Under the pieces are notes generated by a model that searched no databases, had not been told where the DNA came from, and worked only from the letters and a program-made list of their open reading frames with translations. Made by a program: the position numbers and the translations under genes. Shown piece after piece: positions 1 to 8,098 of a stretch of DNA of 64,000 nucleotides. Each line of letters starts with the position of its first letter. The first letter of the stretch is position 1. The DNA comes from Desulfovibrio fairfieldensis (GTDB lineage: Bacteria; Desulfobacterota; Desulfovibrionia; Desulfovibrionales; Desulfovibrionaceae), in the NCBI RefSeq assembly GCF_001553605.1, contig NZ_CP014229.1:2198501-2262500 (forward strand). Direction: 5' to 3'.

Positions 1-459
1 CCGGTAGACGCCCCATGAACGCATGACACTTTTAAAGCCGTCAACACCGGTGTAGGAATTAAAGGAATTCCGGTCGTGTCCATAGAGGCTTACGCTGATA
101 CGCGAAAAACAACCGTCCAGTTCGCCCACTTTTCCAGAGTTAACGCCATTAGTATCCAGAATGATACCCTTGCCCGCTTCGGCCAGAGAGCGCACGATGT
201 CCGAAAATTCCGGGGCCAGCGTGGGCTCACCCTGCCCAGCCATGGCGAAGACGGCAATGCCAGGGTATTGCCCCAACAAAGCGCGAACCACTTCCAGACT
301 CACGGGCGGCGTTTGTCGCACGCCGATTTTGGCGCGGCGGCACCACGAGCAGGCCAGATTACAGCGCGAGGTCATAAAAAGTGTACAAGCGGGAGGTTCT
401 GCATGGCAGGCGTTGCCCAAGACCCCCATGGGCGAAACTATACCAAGTGCGTGCTTCAT
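1..459 (-). CDS. Radical SAM protein, 3' part cut by window edge
   Basis: An open frame runs from an ATG at 459 to the left edge, so only the first 153 residues are present. They contain CNLACSWC, a CX3CX2C [4Fe-4S] site for S-adenosylmethionine, near residues 33-40, and GQGEPTL, matching the GGEP motif of the radical SAM barrel. The start overlaps the TGA of the upstream glycosyltransferase gene (TGATG), so translation is probably coupled. The enzyme class is clear; the substrate is not, because any C-terminal SPASM or auxiliary-cluster domain is outside the window. In this locus it could modify a peptide or a sugar. Confidence 0.85.
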   Translation of the reverse strand, partial: MKHALGIVSPMGVLGNACHAEPPACTLFMTSRCNLACSWCRRAKIGVRQTPPVSLEVVRALLGQYPGIAVFAMAGQGEPTLAPEFSDIVRSLAEAGKGIILDTNGVNSGKVGELDGCFSRISVSLYGHDRNSFNSYTGVDGFKSVMRSWGVYR

Positions 460-1448
460 CAGGGACGGCTCCGTAGCGTTCTGCAGCGCTGGGCTTGCAG
501 TTTATCAAGGGCGGCAAAAAATTGCAGAAGCTCGTTATGTTCAAGACAGGCAAGCAAATGTTTATCCTCATCCCCCAGAACCCCGACAAAAGTGTCGGCA
601 TCGAACTTCGGGCAGGTTCGAACAATCTTGAATAGCTGTCTGTTTTTAGCTTCAATAAAACGCCGTACAGATGCCCTTCGGTTACGGGCGGCAATATGAA
701 TAAAAAGAGCAAACAGCGAGGCCAGCACATAATTGAAACTGGCAGCGGAAACCACGTCTTGTGTGGCCAGTTGCGTGATCATACCCAAGGCCCGGTAATG
801 GGAAATGATGGTGCGGACATCCGGGGCGGAAAAAGAGGCCGAACCACGCCGGGGCGTGATAAGCGCATGCGCCGTGTCGTCAAGAGCTATGCGCTCGGCC
901 CGCAGGGCGGCGCTGAAAGCGAAAACCAGATCTTCCGAGGCATGCAGCCGCTCGGAAAAGCGCAGTCCGTGCTCCCGCAGAAAGGTCGAGCGATAAATGG
1001 CCGAGCAGAACTGGATATAAAAATTATTCTTGTCCTGGCGAATTTTGGCGTTGATGCTGTAATTGATCCCGGAATGCCCCAAGTACGCGTAATTGCCCTT
1101 GGCAATGTCGGCCCCCTCCCGCCGCGCCGCCGTAAGCAGGCGCTCGCAAAAATCAGGAGCAAGGGCGTCGTCGCTGTCCACAAAGGCCATGTACTCGCCA
1201 GCGGCGGTCTCAATGCCGGTGTTGCGGGCGCGGGAAACGCCCCTGTTGCGCTCGTGCCGCAAAATGCGCACCCGCGCGTCGGCCAGCGCATAACGACGCA
1301 GCATAGACAAGGAATCGTCAGTGCTGCCGTCGTCCACGCACAACGCCTCGATATCTGTCACGGTCTGCTCCAATACGCTATCGAGACAGGCGGGAAGCGT
1401 CTTTTGCGTGTTGAAGACAGGGATAATGATAGAGAGAATGGGCATCAC
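459..1448 (-). CDS. Family 2 glycosyltransferase
   Basis: About 330 residues with the GT-A fold signature from the N-terminus: SIIIPVFNTQKTL, then VDDGSTDDS and the metal-binding DxD-like FVDSDDA near residue 93. GT2 enzymes move a sugar from a nucleotide-sugar donor to a growing glycan on the cytoplasmic side of the membrane. The first codon could be GTG at 1448 or ATG at 1445; the ATG overlaps the upstream stop (TGATG) and is the more natural coupled start. The gene is richer in GC than its upstream neighbour, which fits a locus assembled from several sources. Acceptor and donor cannot be read from sequence. Confidence 0.88.
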   Translation of the reverse strand: MMPILSIIIPVFNTQKTLPACLDSVLEQTVTDIEALCVDDGSTDDSLSMLRRYALADARVRILRHERNRGVSRARNTGIETAAGEYMAFVDSDDALAPDFCERLLTAARREGADIAKGNYAYLGHSGINYSINAKIRQDKNNFYIQFCSAIYRSTFLREHGLRFSERLHASEDLVFAFSAALRAERIALDDTAHALITPRRGSASFSAPDVRTIISHYRALGMITQLATQDVVSAASFNYVLASLFALFIHIAARNRRASVRRFIEAKNRQLFKIVRTCPKFDADTFVGVLGDEDKHLLACLEHNELLQFFAALDKLQAQRCRTLRSRP

Positions 1449-2191
1449 TGTTTGCTTTGCTTTCTTCGCGCGGCAAGCAAGTCACGCCTGATTTTTTCGC
1501 GCATATATTTATCAGTAAGCTGTGTGACAGCAGCTAATGTTTCTGGATTTCTCCTTGTATATGCAACACTATTTTTATGCATTCTGCGCCGGACATAAAC
1601 TCTATCTAAACAATGTGAAATATCAACATTATGTATAAAATATATTCTATATAACCATTCATGATCACCATAAGCGCGTAGATTTTCAACACGCGGCCCT
1701 ACTCGCAAGATCATTTCACGCCTAGCAAGCATTGTTGTATGAAAAACTTTTGTCCCTCCAAAAAAAATTTTGGTATAAATATTAGGGTCCATCTCTCTTT
1801 TCATATTATCATCATCAAAAAAATCTTCCACTTCTGTAAAAACAATTTCACATTCTGGGTGTTGCTGTAAGTACTCCATCTGAGCACTAAGTTTTCCCGA
1901 CAAGTAATAGTCATCACTATCAAGCCAAGCCAGAAATTCTCCTGAAGCTTTCTGAACACAAAGATTCCGCGCAGAAGCATCATCCATGCCACAATTTTTT
2001 TTGTAAAAATATTTGACTATATTAGGATCATATTGCTCTACAGTTTCAGCAGTCCTGTCGGTTGAGCCGTCGTCAACAACAATAATTTCTAACGGGCGAT
2101 AATCTTGGATAATAACAGAATCAATTGCCTGTTTGATATATTTTTCGCGATTAAAAGTTGGTATCATAACAGAAATAAGGGGAAATGACAT
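1445..2191 (-). CDS. Family 2 glycosyltransferase
   Basis: 248 residues with the GT2 hallmarks ISVMIPTFNREKYI, VVDDGSTDRT and LDSDDYY, the last being the DxD-type donor/metal site near residue 92. It is a short catalytic-domain-only enzyme with no membrane segment, so it is presumably cytoplasmic and membrane-associated through partners. It is AT-rich compared with the backbone of the window. The stop overlaps the next gene's start by four bases or fewer; upstream a 42-base gap separates it from the radical SAM gene. Confidence 0.88.
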   Translation of the reverse strand: MSFPLISVMIPTFNREKYIKQAIDSVIIQDYRPLEIIVVDDGSTDRTAETVEQYDPNIVKYFYKKNCGMDDASARNLCVQKASGEFLAWLDSDDYYLSGKLSAQMEYLQQHPECEIVFTEVEDFFDDDNMKREMDPNIYTKIFFGGTKVFHTTMLARREMILRVGPRVENLRAYGDHEWLYRIYFIHNVDISHCLDRVYVRRRMHKNSVAYTRRNPETLAAVTQLTDKYMREKIRRDLLAARRKQSKQ

Positions 2192-2233
2192 TTTTTACCA
2201 TCCCTATTGATATTTTCAGCTATAATAGTATTT

Positions 2234-4024
2234 TTATTTCTTACCTTGTTGTTTCAAAACAGTATTTTTTTCAGCAAAAAATTTGTCATCAAAAAATCTA
2301 TCATACCTGTTTGTAATAAATTTTTTTTTAGAAATGAAGGGACGTATTGTTCCATTAAGATATTTTTTCAATTTTTCAATATCAATTTCTTGCCCATTAT
2401 ATGTTGAAGAAAAAGTATAACCATCATAGTGAATATCTTTTGCTTCTGAAATTTGTATTATATTAAATTTATGAGGTTGGGAAAATATATCTGTACTCGG
2501 AAATAATATGAATGATCCCATATACACATTATCAATATCATCAATACATTTTTTTATTGTTGTAAAATCAGCAATCAATTCTTCTTTTGTTTGTGATGGG
2601 AGCAATCCCATCAGCCAAGCGTGCGTTTTGACGCCATTGGCATGAAAACAATTCAAATTCTGAATAGAATTTTTTGCTAAAATTCCCTTGCGGATAAAGC
2701 GCAATAATCGTTGATTGAAAGTCTCCACCCCAAGCATCACCATCGTGAGACCACATCTCTTCGCCCGGGCAATCAATTCATCAGAATAATGAGGTGATAC
2801 TTTCATATAAGCGAGCCAATGAATATACTGAGAAAATGCTTCTTTCTCCAGCTCAGGAATCCAGCGAGAAAAAAACTTGGGCTCAATAGCCTCATCGACA
2901 AAGGTAAAATTATTAACCGCATAGGTAGTATGTAGAAATTTCAAATCGGCGTTAACTTTTTCGATGGACTTTTGTCGAAAGTTGGACCTCCATTTTTTAT
3001 CGAAATCACAAAACGCGCACTTTCCCCAAAAACAGCCTCGCGAAGTTTGATAAGAAAGCATAGGCTCCGGGGTTAGATATAGCGATTGATCGATTCCGAC
3101 ATAGCAGGGAGGAGGTAACGCCTCAACATTTTCCACAGCCTCCATCGTGCAGGTCACTGTGTCACCCGCACGATATGCGAGGTTTGGAATCTCACCTAAC
3201 TCATATACTCCATTATATATATGGTTAACAAGCATTGCTGTACATGTTTCACCTTCTCCTGTACATACATAATCAAAAAAATCAAAAAATTGTTCCCATG
3301 CTTGCCGATTACAGTTACGCAAAATAATAGTACAACTGCCGCCTGCTATCAGTGTAATATCTGGATGCAGTTTTTTTAAAAAAATTGCCCAAAGGCAACT
3401 CGCCGCAAGCTGATCAAGCGAGGTTATGGAAATTCCGGCAACAGGAGGCAAGTTATTCAAAATCGGAAAAAGATTGAAACGGGAAATAACATTAAAAAAT
3501 GGCGTAAAATCGTAACCTTCAAGAAGTTGGGGGAGGCGAAGATGAAGACGGTTGGAGCGTTTGCGCTTGTTAATCCACAGCGCGCCATAAAATGCACTAA
3601 GCACTCCGCGTTGAAAATCATTGAGAGTTGGATAAGCAGCGCGCAAGGCTGCAAGATCCATTTTGTCCTTACTCAGCCAGTCAATGGACTCCAGATATTC
3701 CTCATAAGAATGAACACCACTCGATTCGAAAGGCTCAACCTTCTCATGATAAAAGAATTTCGATTTAATCAACGCCCAAGCCAAACGCCGGCGTTTGATA
3801 AACAGCTCATGAAAATAAAGAATGCCGATATCGATCTGCTGAGCTTTCCAGCCTTTTTCTTGCAATACCCCAACAAGACATGGAACAGCGCTGAACGGAG
3901 TATAAATATCCCAGTAGGGTAAAGAGAAAAAAACAATATCACTATGCAAGGCAGTTCCCACGGAATGCTGCTTGCATATATTTACCGCATGTTCAAGTGA
4001 CAACGCCGCTTTTTTTTCAAGCAT
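2234..4024 (-). CDS. B12-binding-type radical SAM protein
   Basis: 596 residues. The N-terminal half looks like a cobalamin-binding Rossmann domain (start DIVFFSLPYWDIYTP, later LIAGGSC near 226-231 and CTGEGE near 254-259). The radical SAM barrel starts at SRGCFWGKCAFC, giving cysteines at about 331, 336 and 339, a CX4CX2C variant of the usual CX3CX2C. Relatives methylate unactivated carbons or carry out other radical chemistry on peptides, lipids and sugars. I see no DxHxxG motif, so if cobalamin binds it may do so without a lower His ligand. It sits between glycosyltransferases in the same transcript. Substrate unknown. Confidence 0.8.
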   Translation of the reverse strand: MLEKKAALSLEHAVNICKQHSVGTALHSDIVFFSLPYWDIYTPFSAVPCLVGVLQEKGWKAQQIDIGILYFHELFIKRRRLAWALIKSKFFYHEKVEPFESSGVHSYEEYLESIDWLSKDKMDLAALRAAYPTLNDFQRGVLSAFYGALWINKRKRSNRLHLRLPQLLEGYDFTPFFNVISRFNLFPILNNLPPVAGISITSLDQLAASCLWAIFLKKLHPDITLIAGGSCTIILRNCNRQAWEQFFDFFDYVCTGEGETCTAMLVNHIYNGVYELGEIPNLAYRAGDTVTCTMEAVENVEALPPPCYVGIDQSLYLTPEPMLSYQTSRGCFWGKCAFCDFDKKWRSNFRQKSIEKVNADLKFLHTTYAVNNFTFVDEAIEPKFFSRWIPELEKEAFSQYIHWLAYMKVSPHYSDELIARAKRCGLTMVMLGVETFNQRLLRFIRKGILAKNSIQNLNCFHANGVKTHAWLMGLLPSQTKEELIADFTTIKKCIDDIDNVYMGSFILFPSTDIFSQPHKFNIIQISEAKDIHYDGYTFSSTYNGQEIDIEKLKKYLNGTIRPFISKKKFITNRYDRFFDDKFFAEKNTVLKQQGKK

Positions 4025-4054
4025 TCCCTCCTCCTTGTACTGTTAGAGATCCCC

Positions 4055-5326
4055 TTAATCTCTAACCTGGTATTTCTTGAAATTGCCTATCTCTTCGGCA
4101 AGTTGTCGTTTTTCGCGAAGTTCAGCGAAAATAATATTCGCTATTTTTGAATTTTTGGCTTTAGAAGAAGATGGAGGATACTTTAAAATTTCACGGAGAT
4201 CATTCTTGATGGTATCGTCTTGGACCTTTTCTATATCTGCAAGAGTTGTCGAACTACGATATTTTTTAATTGTGTAAAAAGTATTTTCCCAATTTTCAAA
4301 TACAACTTTTTCTTCATATCTTGAAAGCATTACCTGAGCTTTTATTCCCATTTGACGGCGAAGTGTTTCATCTCGCAAAAGAACACGAAGGGTATCAGCC
4401 AACGGTTTGACTCCTCTTCGGGCGACCAACAAGCCATTTTCGCCATGTCTGATGATTTCATTTACCCCGGCGCAATCAGCAAAACCGACAGCAGGTAACC
4501 CATAGCTTTGCGCTTCAATCAATGCATTTGGAAAACCTTCAAATGAAGATGGAAGACAAAAAACTTGCGCTGCAGCATAGTAGTCACCAATATTGTCAAC
4601 AGATCCTATAAGTCGTACTCGTGCAGTTAATCCAAGTGCATCAATTAACGACTGATAGTCTTTCTTAAGTGGACCATCGCCGCATATGTAGCAGTCCCAA
4701 TCTATAAATTCATGCTGTAAAAACACAAAAGCTTTAATTAACGTCACCAACTGCTTTATTGTTTGCAGTCGCGCTACGGCAAGAATAATTTTACGCTGAG
4801 AATTTTTTTTAGCCCAATCAATGATGTGTGGTTCTGGTGCCGGATTGGGAATTATAAAAATTTTTTTATGAAAAAAATCGGGCAGAGAAGCCGCATAGCT
4901 TAAGCAAAGGAGGACAATTCCATCAGCCGCAGCCATACATGCCAAACGTTCTTTTCGATTCCAAAAATATTTCTCCGCAGCTTGAGGAGCACTACGTTCA
5001 GCCCAGAGTAGCGGAATATTTGCTGACTTGCATAGGATAGGAATCCATAATCCTATGCGTGTTGAGTTAAAACAACAAAAGACATCAATATGAAGGTTTG
5101 TCAACAATTGTTGTGCATCATAAATTGACTTGGAATCTTTCAATTGCAAATCATACCATTTAATATTTTTCGGAAGCGGATATGCAGGTATTCCGAGTCT
5201 ATTTCCTGTACAAAAAAGAGTGCATTTGTGTCCTCTATTTTGCATCTCGTGTGCAAGCTTAATGCCGCTGCGTTCTGCTCCACCTTTTCCCATACAAAGA
5301 AATGGAATAAATAATGCAATATTCAT
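4055..5326 (-). CDS. Family 4 glycosyltransferase
   Basis: 423 residues in the GT-B fold. The N-terminal domain begins ALFIPFLCMGKGGAERSGI, the GGAER motif of many GT4 enzymes; the C-terminal domain has ILAVARLQTIKQ, YICGDGPLKKDY and the donor-binding stretch PSSFEGFPNALIEAQ (the E-x7-E motif). About 50 residues after the catalytic core are charged and have no clear partner. The start ATG is preceded by GGGGTAATT. The gene is AT-rich, as is the 185-base gap behind it. It probably adds a hexose to the glycan made by this locus. Confidence 0.88.
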   Translation of the reverse strand: MNIALFIPFLCMGKGGAERSGIKLAHEMQNRGHKCTLFCTGNRLGIPAYPLPKNIKWYDLQLKDSKSIYDAQQLLTNLHIDVFCCFNSTRIGLWIPILCKSANIPLLWAERSAPQAAEKYFWNRKERLACMAAADGIVLLCLSYAASLPDFFHKKIFIIPNPAPEPHIIDWAKKNSQRKIILAVARLQTIKQLVTLIKAFVFLQHEFIDWDCYICGDGPLKKDYQSLIDALGLTARVRLIGSVDNIGDYYAAAQVFCLPSSFEGFPNALIEAQSYGLPAVGFADCAGVNEIIRHGENGLLVARRGVKPLADTLRVLLRDETLRRQMGIKAQVMLSRYEEKVVFENWENTFYTIKKYRSSTTLADIEKVQDDTIKNDLREILKYPPSSSKAKNSKIANIIFAELREKRQLAEEIGNFKKYQVRD

Positions 5327-5511
5327 AATTACCCCAATGGATATTTACAGCCAATTCGAAAGAATTACGCCTATCGCCCTCTAAAAAGCAATATTCAAAC
5401 ATATAGATATAGTTTATTATTAATTTAAACAAGACAATTTATGATATAATATTTGTACAACCTCCAATTAGTAGTAAAAAATTGCACCACATTTCTTAAT
5501 CTACAGAAAAA

Positions 5512-6300
5512 CTACGGTTTCAGGACAGCAGTGATATTTTTTGAGCAATTTTCCAAAAAAAATTTAACAAAAGAATATTTTCCCAACTTCATTAATATAT
5601 CCTTAAATTGATTTGTTTCTATAGAAATATATGAAAAATATCGTGATGCAATTCGACGAAATTCTTTTGTTGAAATATAATTCAGTCCTGTTCGAGCATA
5701 ATGATAATTACTATTTGTGATATACATAATAGACTTTCCTTTTTGAAATCCATTCCTTATTCCAAATAATGCACACAAAAAATAATATGGCCGAAACTTT
5801 ATAATTTGTCCCCAAAATATTTTTATATGCGCATCAATTAGAACATATTTAGGTGGGAAGGTATTTATAGAAATTCCATCGTCACGCATAACACGCCTAA
5901 ATTCTCTTATGACTTTTTCATGATTGAAAATATGTTCAAAAACTTGAGAAGTTATGACAATATCAAAACTACAGTCATCATAGGGCAAACGAAAATCACC
6001 GAGATCAACTGCATAGTTTGCTAAATCTGTCTAATTTTTATCATTATCATAAAATGAAAAACGTTCTGAATATTTTTTAGAACAGTCAGATAAATTATAA
6101 TACAAGTCATAACCATATGCATTATAACCCATTTTCACAAGAAAATAAGTAGCCTCCCCTGATCCACAACCAAAATCAAGGATCTTCATATCTTTCGTTA
6201 CATTTTTTCCATGTTTTTTACATAGTTTTAATATATATTTAATATATCGAATTGCCTTCACGGCATTCTTTCCGCGTTGATGCTGCTCATGGTAGTCCAC
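5512..6300 (-). pseudogene. SAM-dependent methyltransferase interrupted by in-frame TAG
   Basis: One continuous reading frame is broken by a single TAG at 6033-6031. Before it lies motif I of class I methyltransferases, ILDFGCGSGEATYF; after it, in the same frame, come DLGDFRLPYDDCSFDIV and FEHIFNHEKVIREF, the usual acidic loop and following helix of Methyltransf_11 enzymes. Without the stop the protein would be about 262 residues, a normal length. The GTG at 6300 is chosen because AAGGAG lies 7 bases before it, just after the asnB stop. Two fragments are unlikely to work alone, so this is called a pseudogene. Suppression, or a TTG restart at 5988 giving a partial protein, cannot be excluded. 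Confidence 0.75.
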
Positions 6301-6301
6301 T

Positions 6302-8098
6302 TCATTTCTCCTTAACAAACATTTCCAACCAAGACTGAAACATCAAGACGGCCCAGATTTGTTCCATATTTTGTCGCCCTTCTAGCGCCTCCTTCCACAT
6401 GCGCGCCACAACCTCGGGAGACAACCAGGCCTCACGGCGCAGACGTGCAGGATCCAGCAGTGACTCCGCCCAGTCTCGCAATGGACCACGAACCCAAGAA
6501 AGCAAAGGAAGGGCAAAACCTTGCTTGGGCCTTTCCGTCAGCTCCGGCGAGACATAGTGATTCAGTAGATGCCGTAACGGCCACTTAGCTTTGCCACAAG
6601 CTCGCCGTAAATGGGGGGGCATGCGCCACGCCAGCGCGTAGATACGATGATCCAACAAAGGCGGTCTCACCTCCAACGAAACAGCCATGGAAGCGCGGTC
6701 CACCTTGTGCAAAATATCGCCAGGTAGATAGTGAACGGTATCAATAAATTGGGCCAATTCACCGTCATCAAGAAACATGTCGTCATCTATACCTTGTACA
6801 AAGTAGGAAGAGGGGACCCTGCCCCCAGGAACGACATCCATGCCTCTCCAGCGTCCCAAATGCATTCGCTGATACAAGTGAGACCGGCTAGTAGGCAAAT
6901 TACGATAAAAGGGGATTTTGAGACTATGTTGCGCATAGCCAGCAAAAAATTCGTCACCGCCATCGCCGGACAGCGCCACCATCACATCCTTGCGGGCCAA
7001 CCGAGACAGGAAGTAAGTGGGGATCTGAGACGAATCCGCAAAAAGATCATCATATATTTGCGGCAATTGGGGAATCAGCTCCGCAGCATCCTTTGAGGTA
7101 ATATAAAGTTCCGTGTGTTGAGTTCCCAAAACGGCGGCAATAGCCTTTGCGTAGGGCGCCTCGTTGTAGTCAACCTCCTCAAAGCCGATACTATAGGTAT
7201 TGATTGGGCGCGAGGCAGCTTCCTGCATCACCGCGACGACAAGTGACGAATCCACGCCGCCAGACAAAAATGCTCCTATCGCGACATCGGCAACCATACG
7301 CCTGCTGACGGCGTCCTGAATTAAGTGATGCAGTTCGTCCAACGCTTCCTTGTGGCAGTCAATGCGATTTGCAACACCCGCCAGAGCCACTTCCCGCGCA
7401 CTCCACCATTGCTCTTCGCGAGGAACCTCCATGCCGTCGGCAATGAGCACATATCCAGGGCGTAATTTGCGGACATCTGCAAAGATAGTCAGCGGATCGG
7501 GTAAATAGTTACAACGGAAAAAAGCGGCCAGCCTATTTCTATCAATTTCGGGATTGAAATATGGATAACGGCGTAAGGATTTCACTTCAGAAGAAAAAAT
7601 TAGAGTATTGTTTTGTACTGTCCAGTATAAAGGTTTGACTCCAAATCTATCACGACCAAGAATAAGCCTATGTTCTTTTTTATCCCAAAGAGCAAAGGAG
7701 AACATTCCAATACATAATTCCAATGTTCGGTGAATCCCCAGAGTTGCACAAGCTTCCAAAAAGACTTCCGTGTCGGAATGTCCCTGCCAGCACGGTTCCT
7801 GCTCCTTTACCTTAAGAATATAATGGCGCAGCTCTTCATTATTGTAAATTTCACCATTGTAAGTCAGCACATAGCGTCCACAATGGGAATGCATAGGCTG
7901 CGCACCTGCAGGCGAAATATCCCGTATGGAAAGTCGTCTATGGCCGAGCGCTATACCTGCATCAGCATCCAACCATTCTCCATGACCATCAGGTCCGCGA
8001 TGCGAAAGGCACATCGTCATATTTTCAAGAATTTTTTGGGCCTCTCCAGGGTTCAGACCAGCTGCATTACATGAAAAAAAACCACAAATGCCGCACAT
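6302..8098 (-). CDS. asnB: Asparagine synthetase (glutamine-hydrolysing) type amidotransferase
   Basis: 598 residues, the usual AsnB length. It starts MCGICGFF, so Cys2 can act as the N-terminal glutaminase nucleophile, followed by SHRGPDG and the class II amidotransferase domain to about residue 200. The synthetase domain has the ATP pyrophosphatase loop FLSGGVDSS near 275 and LSGDGGDE further on. It makes asparagine from aspartate, ATP and glutamine, or amidates another carboxylate; AsnB paralogues in glycan loci are often thought to amidate sugar acids. The ATG overlaps the stop of the upstream gene (TAATG). The intact Cys2 separates it from lasso-peptide cyclases, which lack an active glutaminase. 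Confidence 0.9.
   Translation of the reverse strand: MCGICGFFSCNAAGLNPGEAQKILENMTMCLSHRGPDGHGEWLDADAGIALGHRRLSIRDISPAGAQPMHSHCGRYVLTYNGEIYNNEELRHYILKVKEQEPCWQGHSDTEVFLEACATLGIHRTLELCIGMFSFALWDKKEHRLILGRDRFGVKPLYWTVQNNTLIFSSEVKSLRRYPYFNPEIDRNRLAAFFRCNYLPDPLTIFADVRKLRPGYVLIADGMEVPREEQWWSAREVALAGVANRIDCHKEALDELHHLIQDAVSRRMVADVAIGAFLSGGVDSSLVVAVMQEAASRPINTYSIGFEEVDYNEAPYAKAIAAVLGTQHTELYITSKDAAELIPQLPQIYDDLFADSSQIPTYFLSRLARKDVMVALSGDGGDEFFAGYAQHSLKIPFYRNLPTSRSHLYQRMHLGRWRGMDVVPGGRVPSSYFVQGIDDDMFLDDGELAQFIDTVHYLPGDILHKVDRASMAVSLEVRPPLLDHRIYALAWRMPPHLRRACGKAKWPLRHLLNHYVSPELTERPKQGFALPLLSWVRGPLRDWAESLLDPARLRREAWLSPEVVARMWKEALEGRQNMEQIWAVLMFQSWLEMFVKEK

Noticed and set aside
6031..6033. Pyrrolysine codon
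   Set aside because: Pyrrolysine is not expected in glycan-type methyltransferases and no pyl genes are in view; a nonsense mutation is simpler.
6302..8098. Lasso-peptide cyclase, suggested by the nearby PqqD and kinase genes
   Set aside because: Cys2 and the full glutaminase domain are present, and no transglutaminase-like protease or lasso precursor is visible, so ordinary AsnB is the better call.
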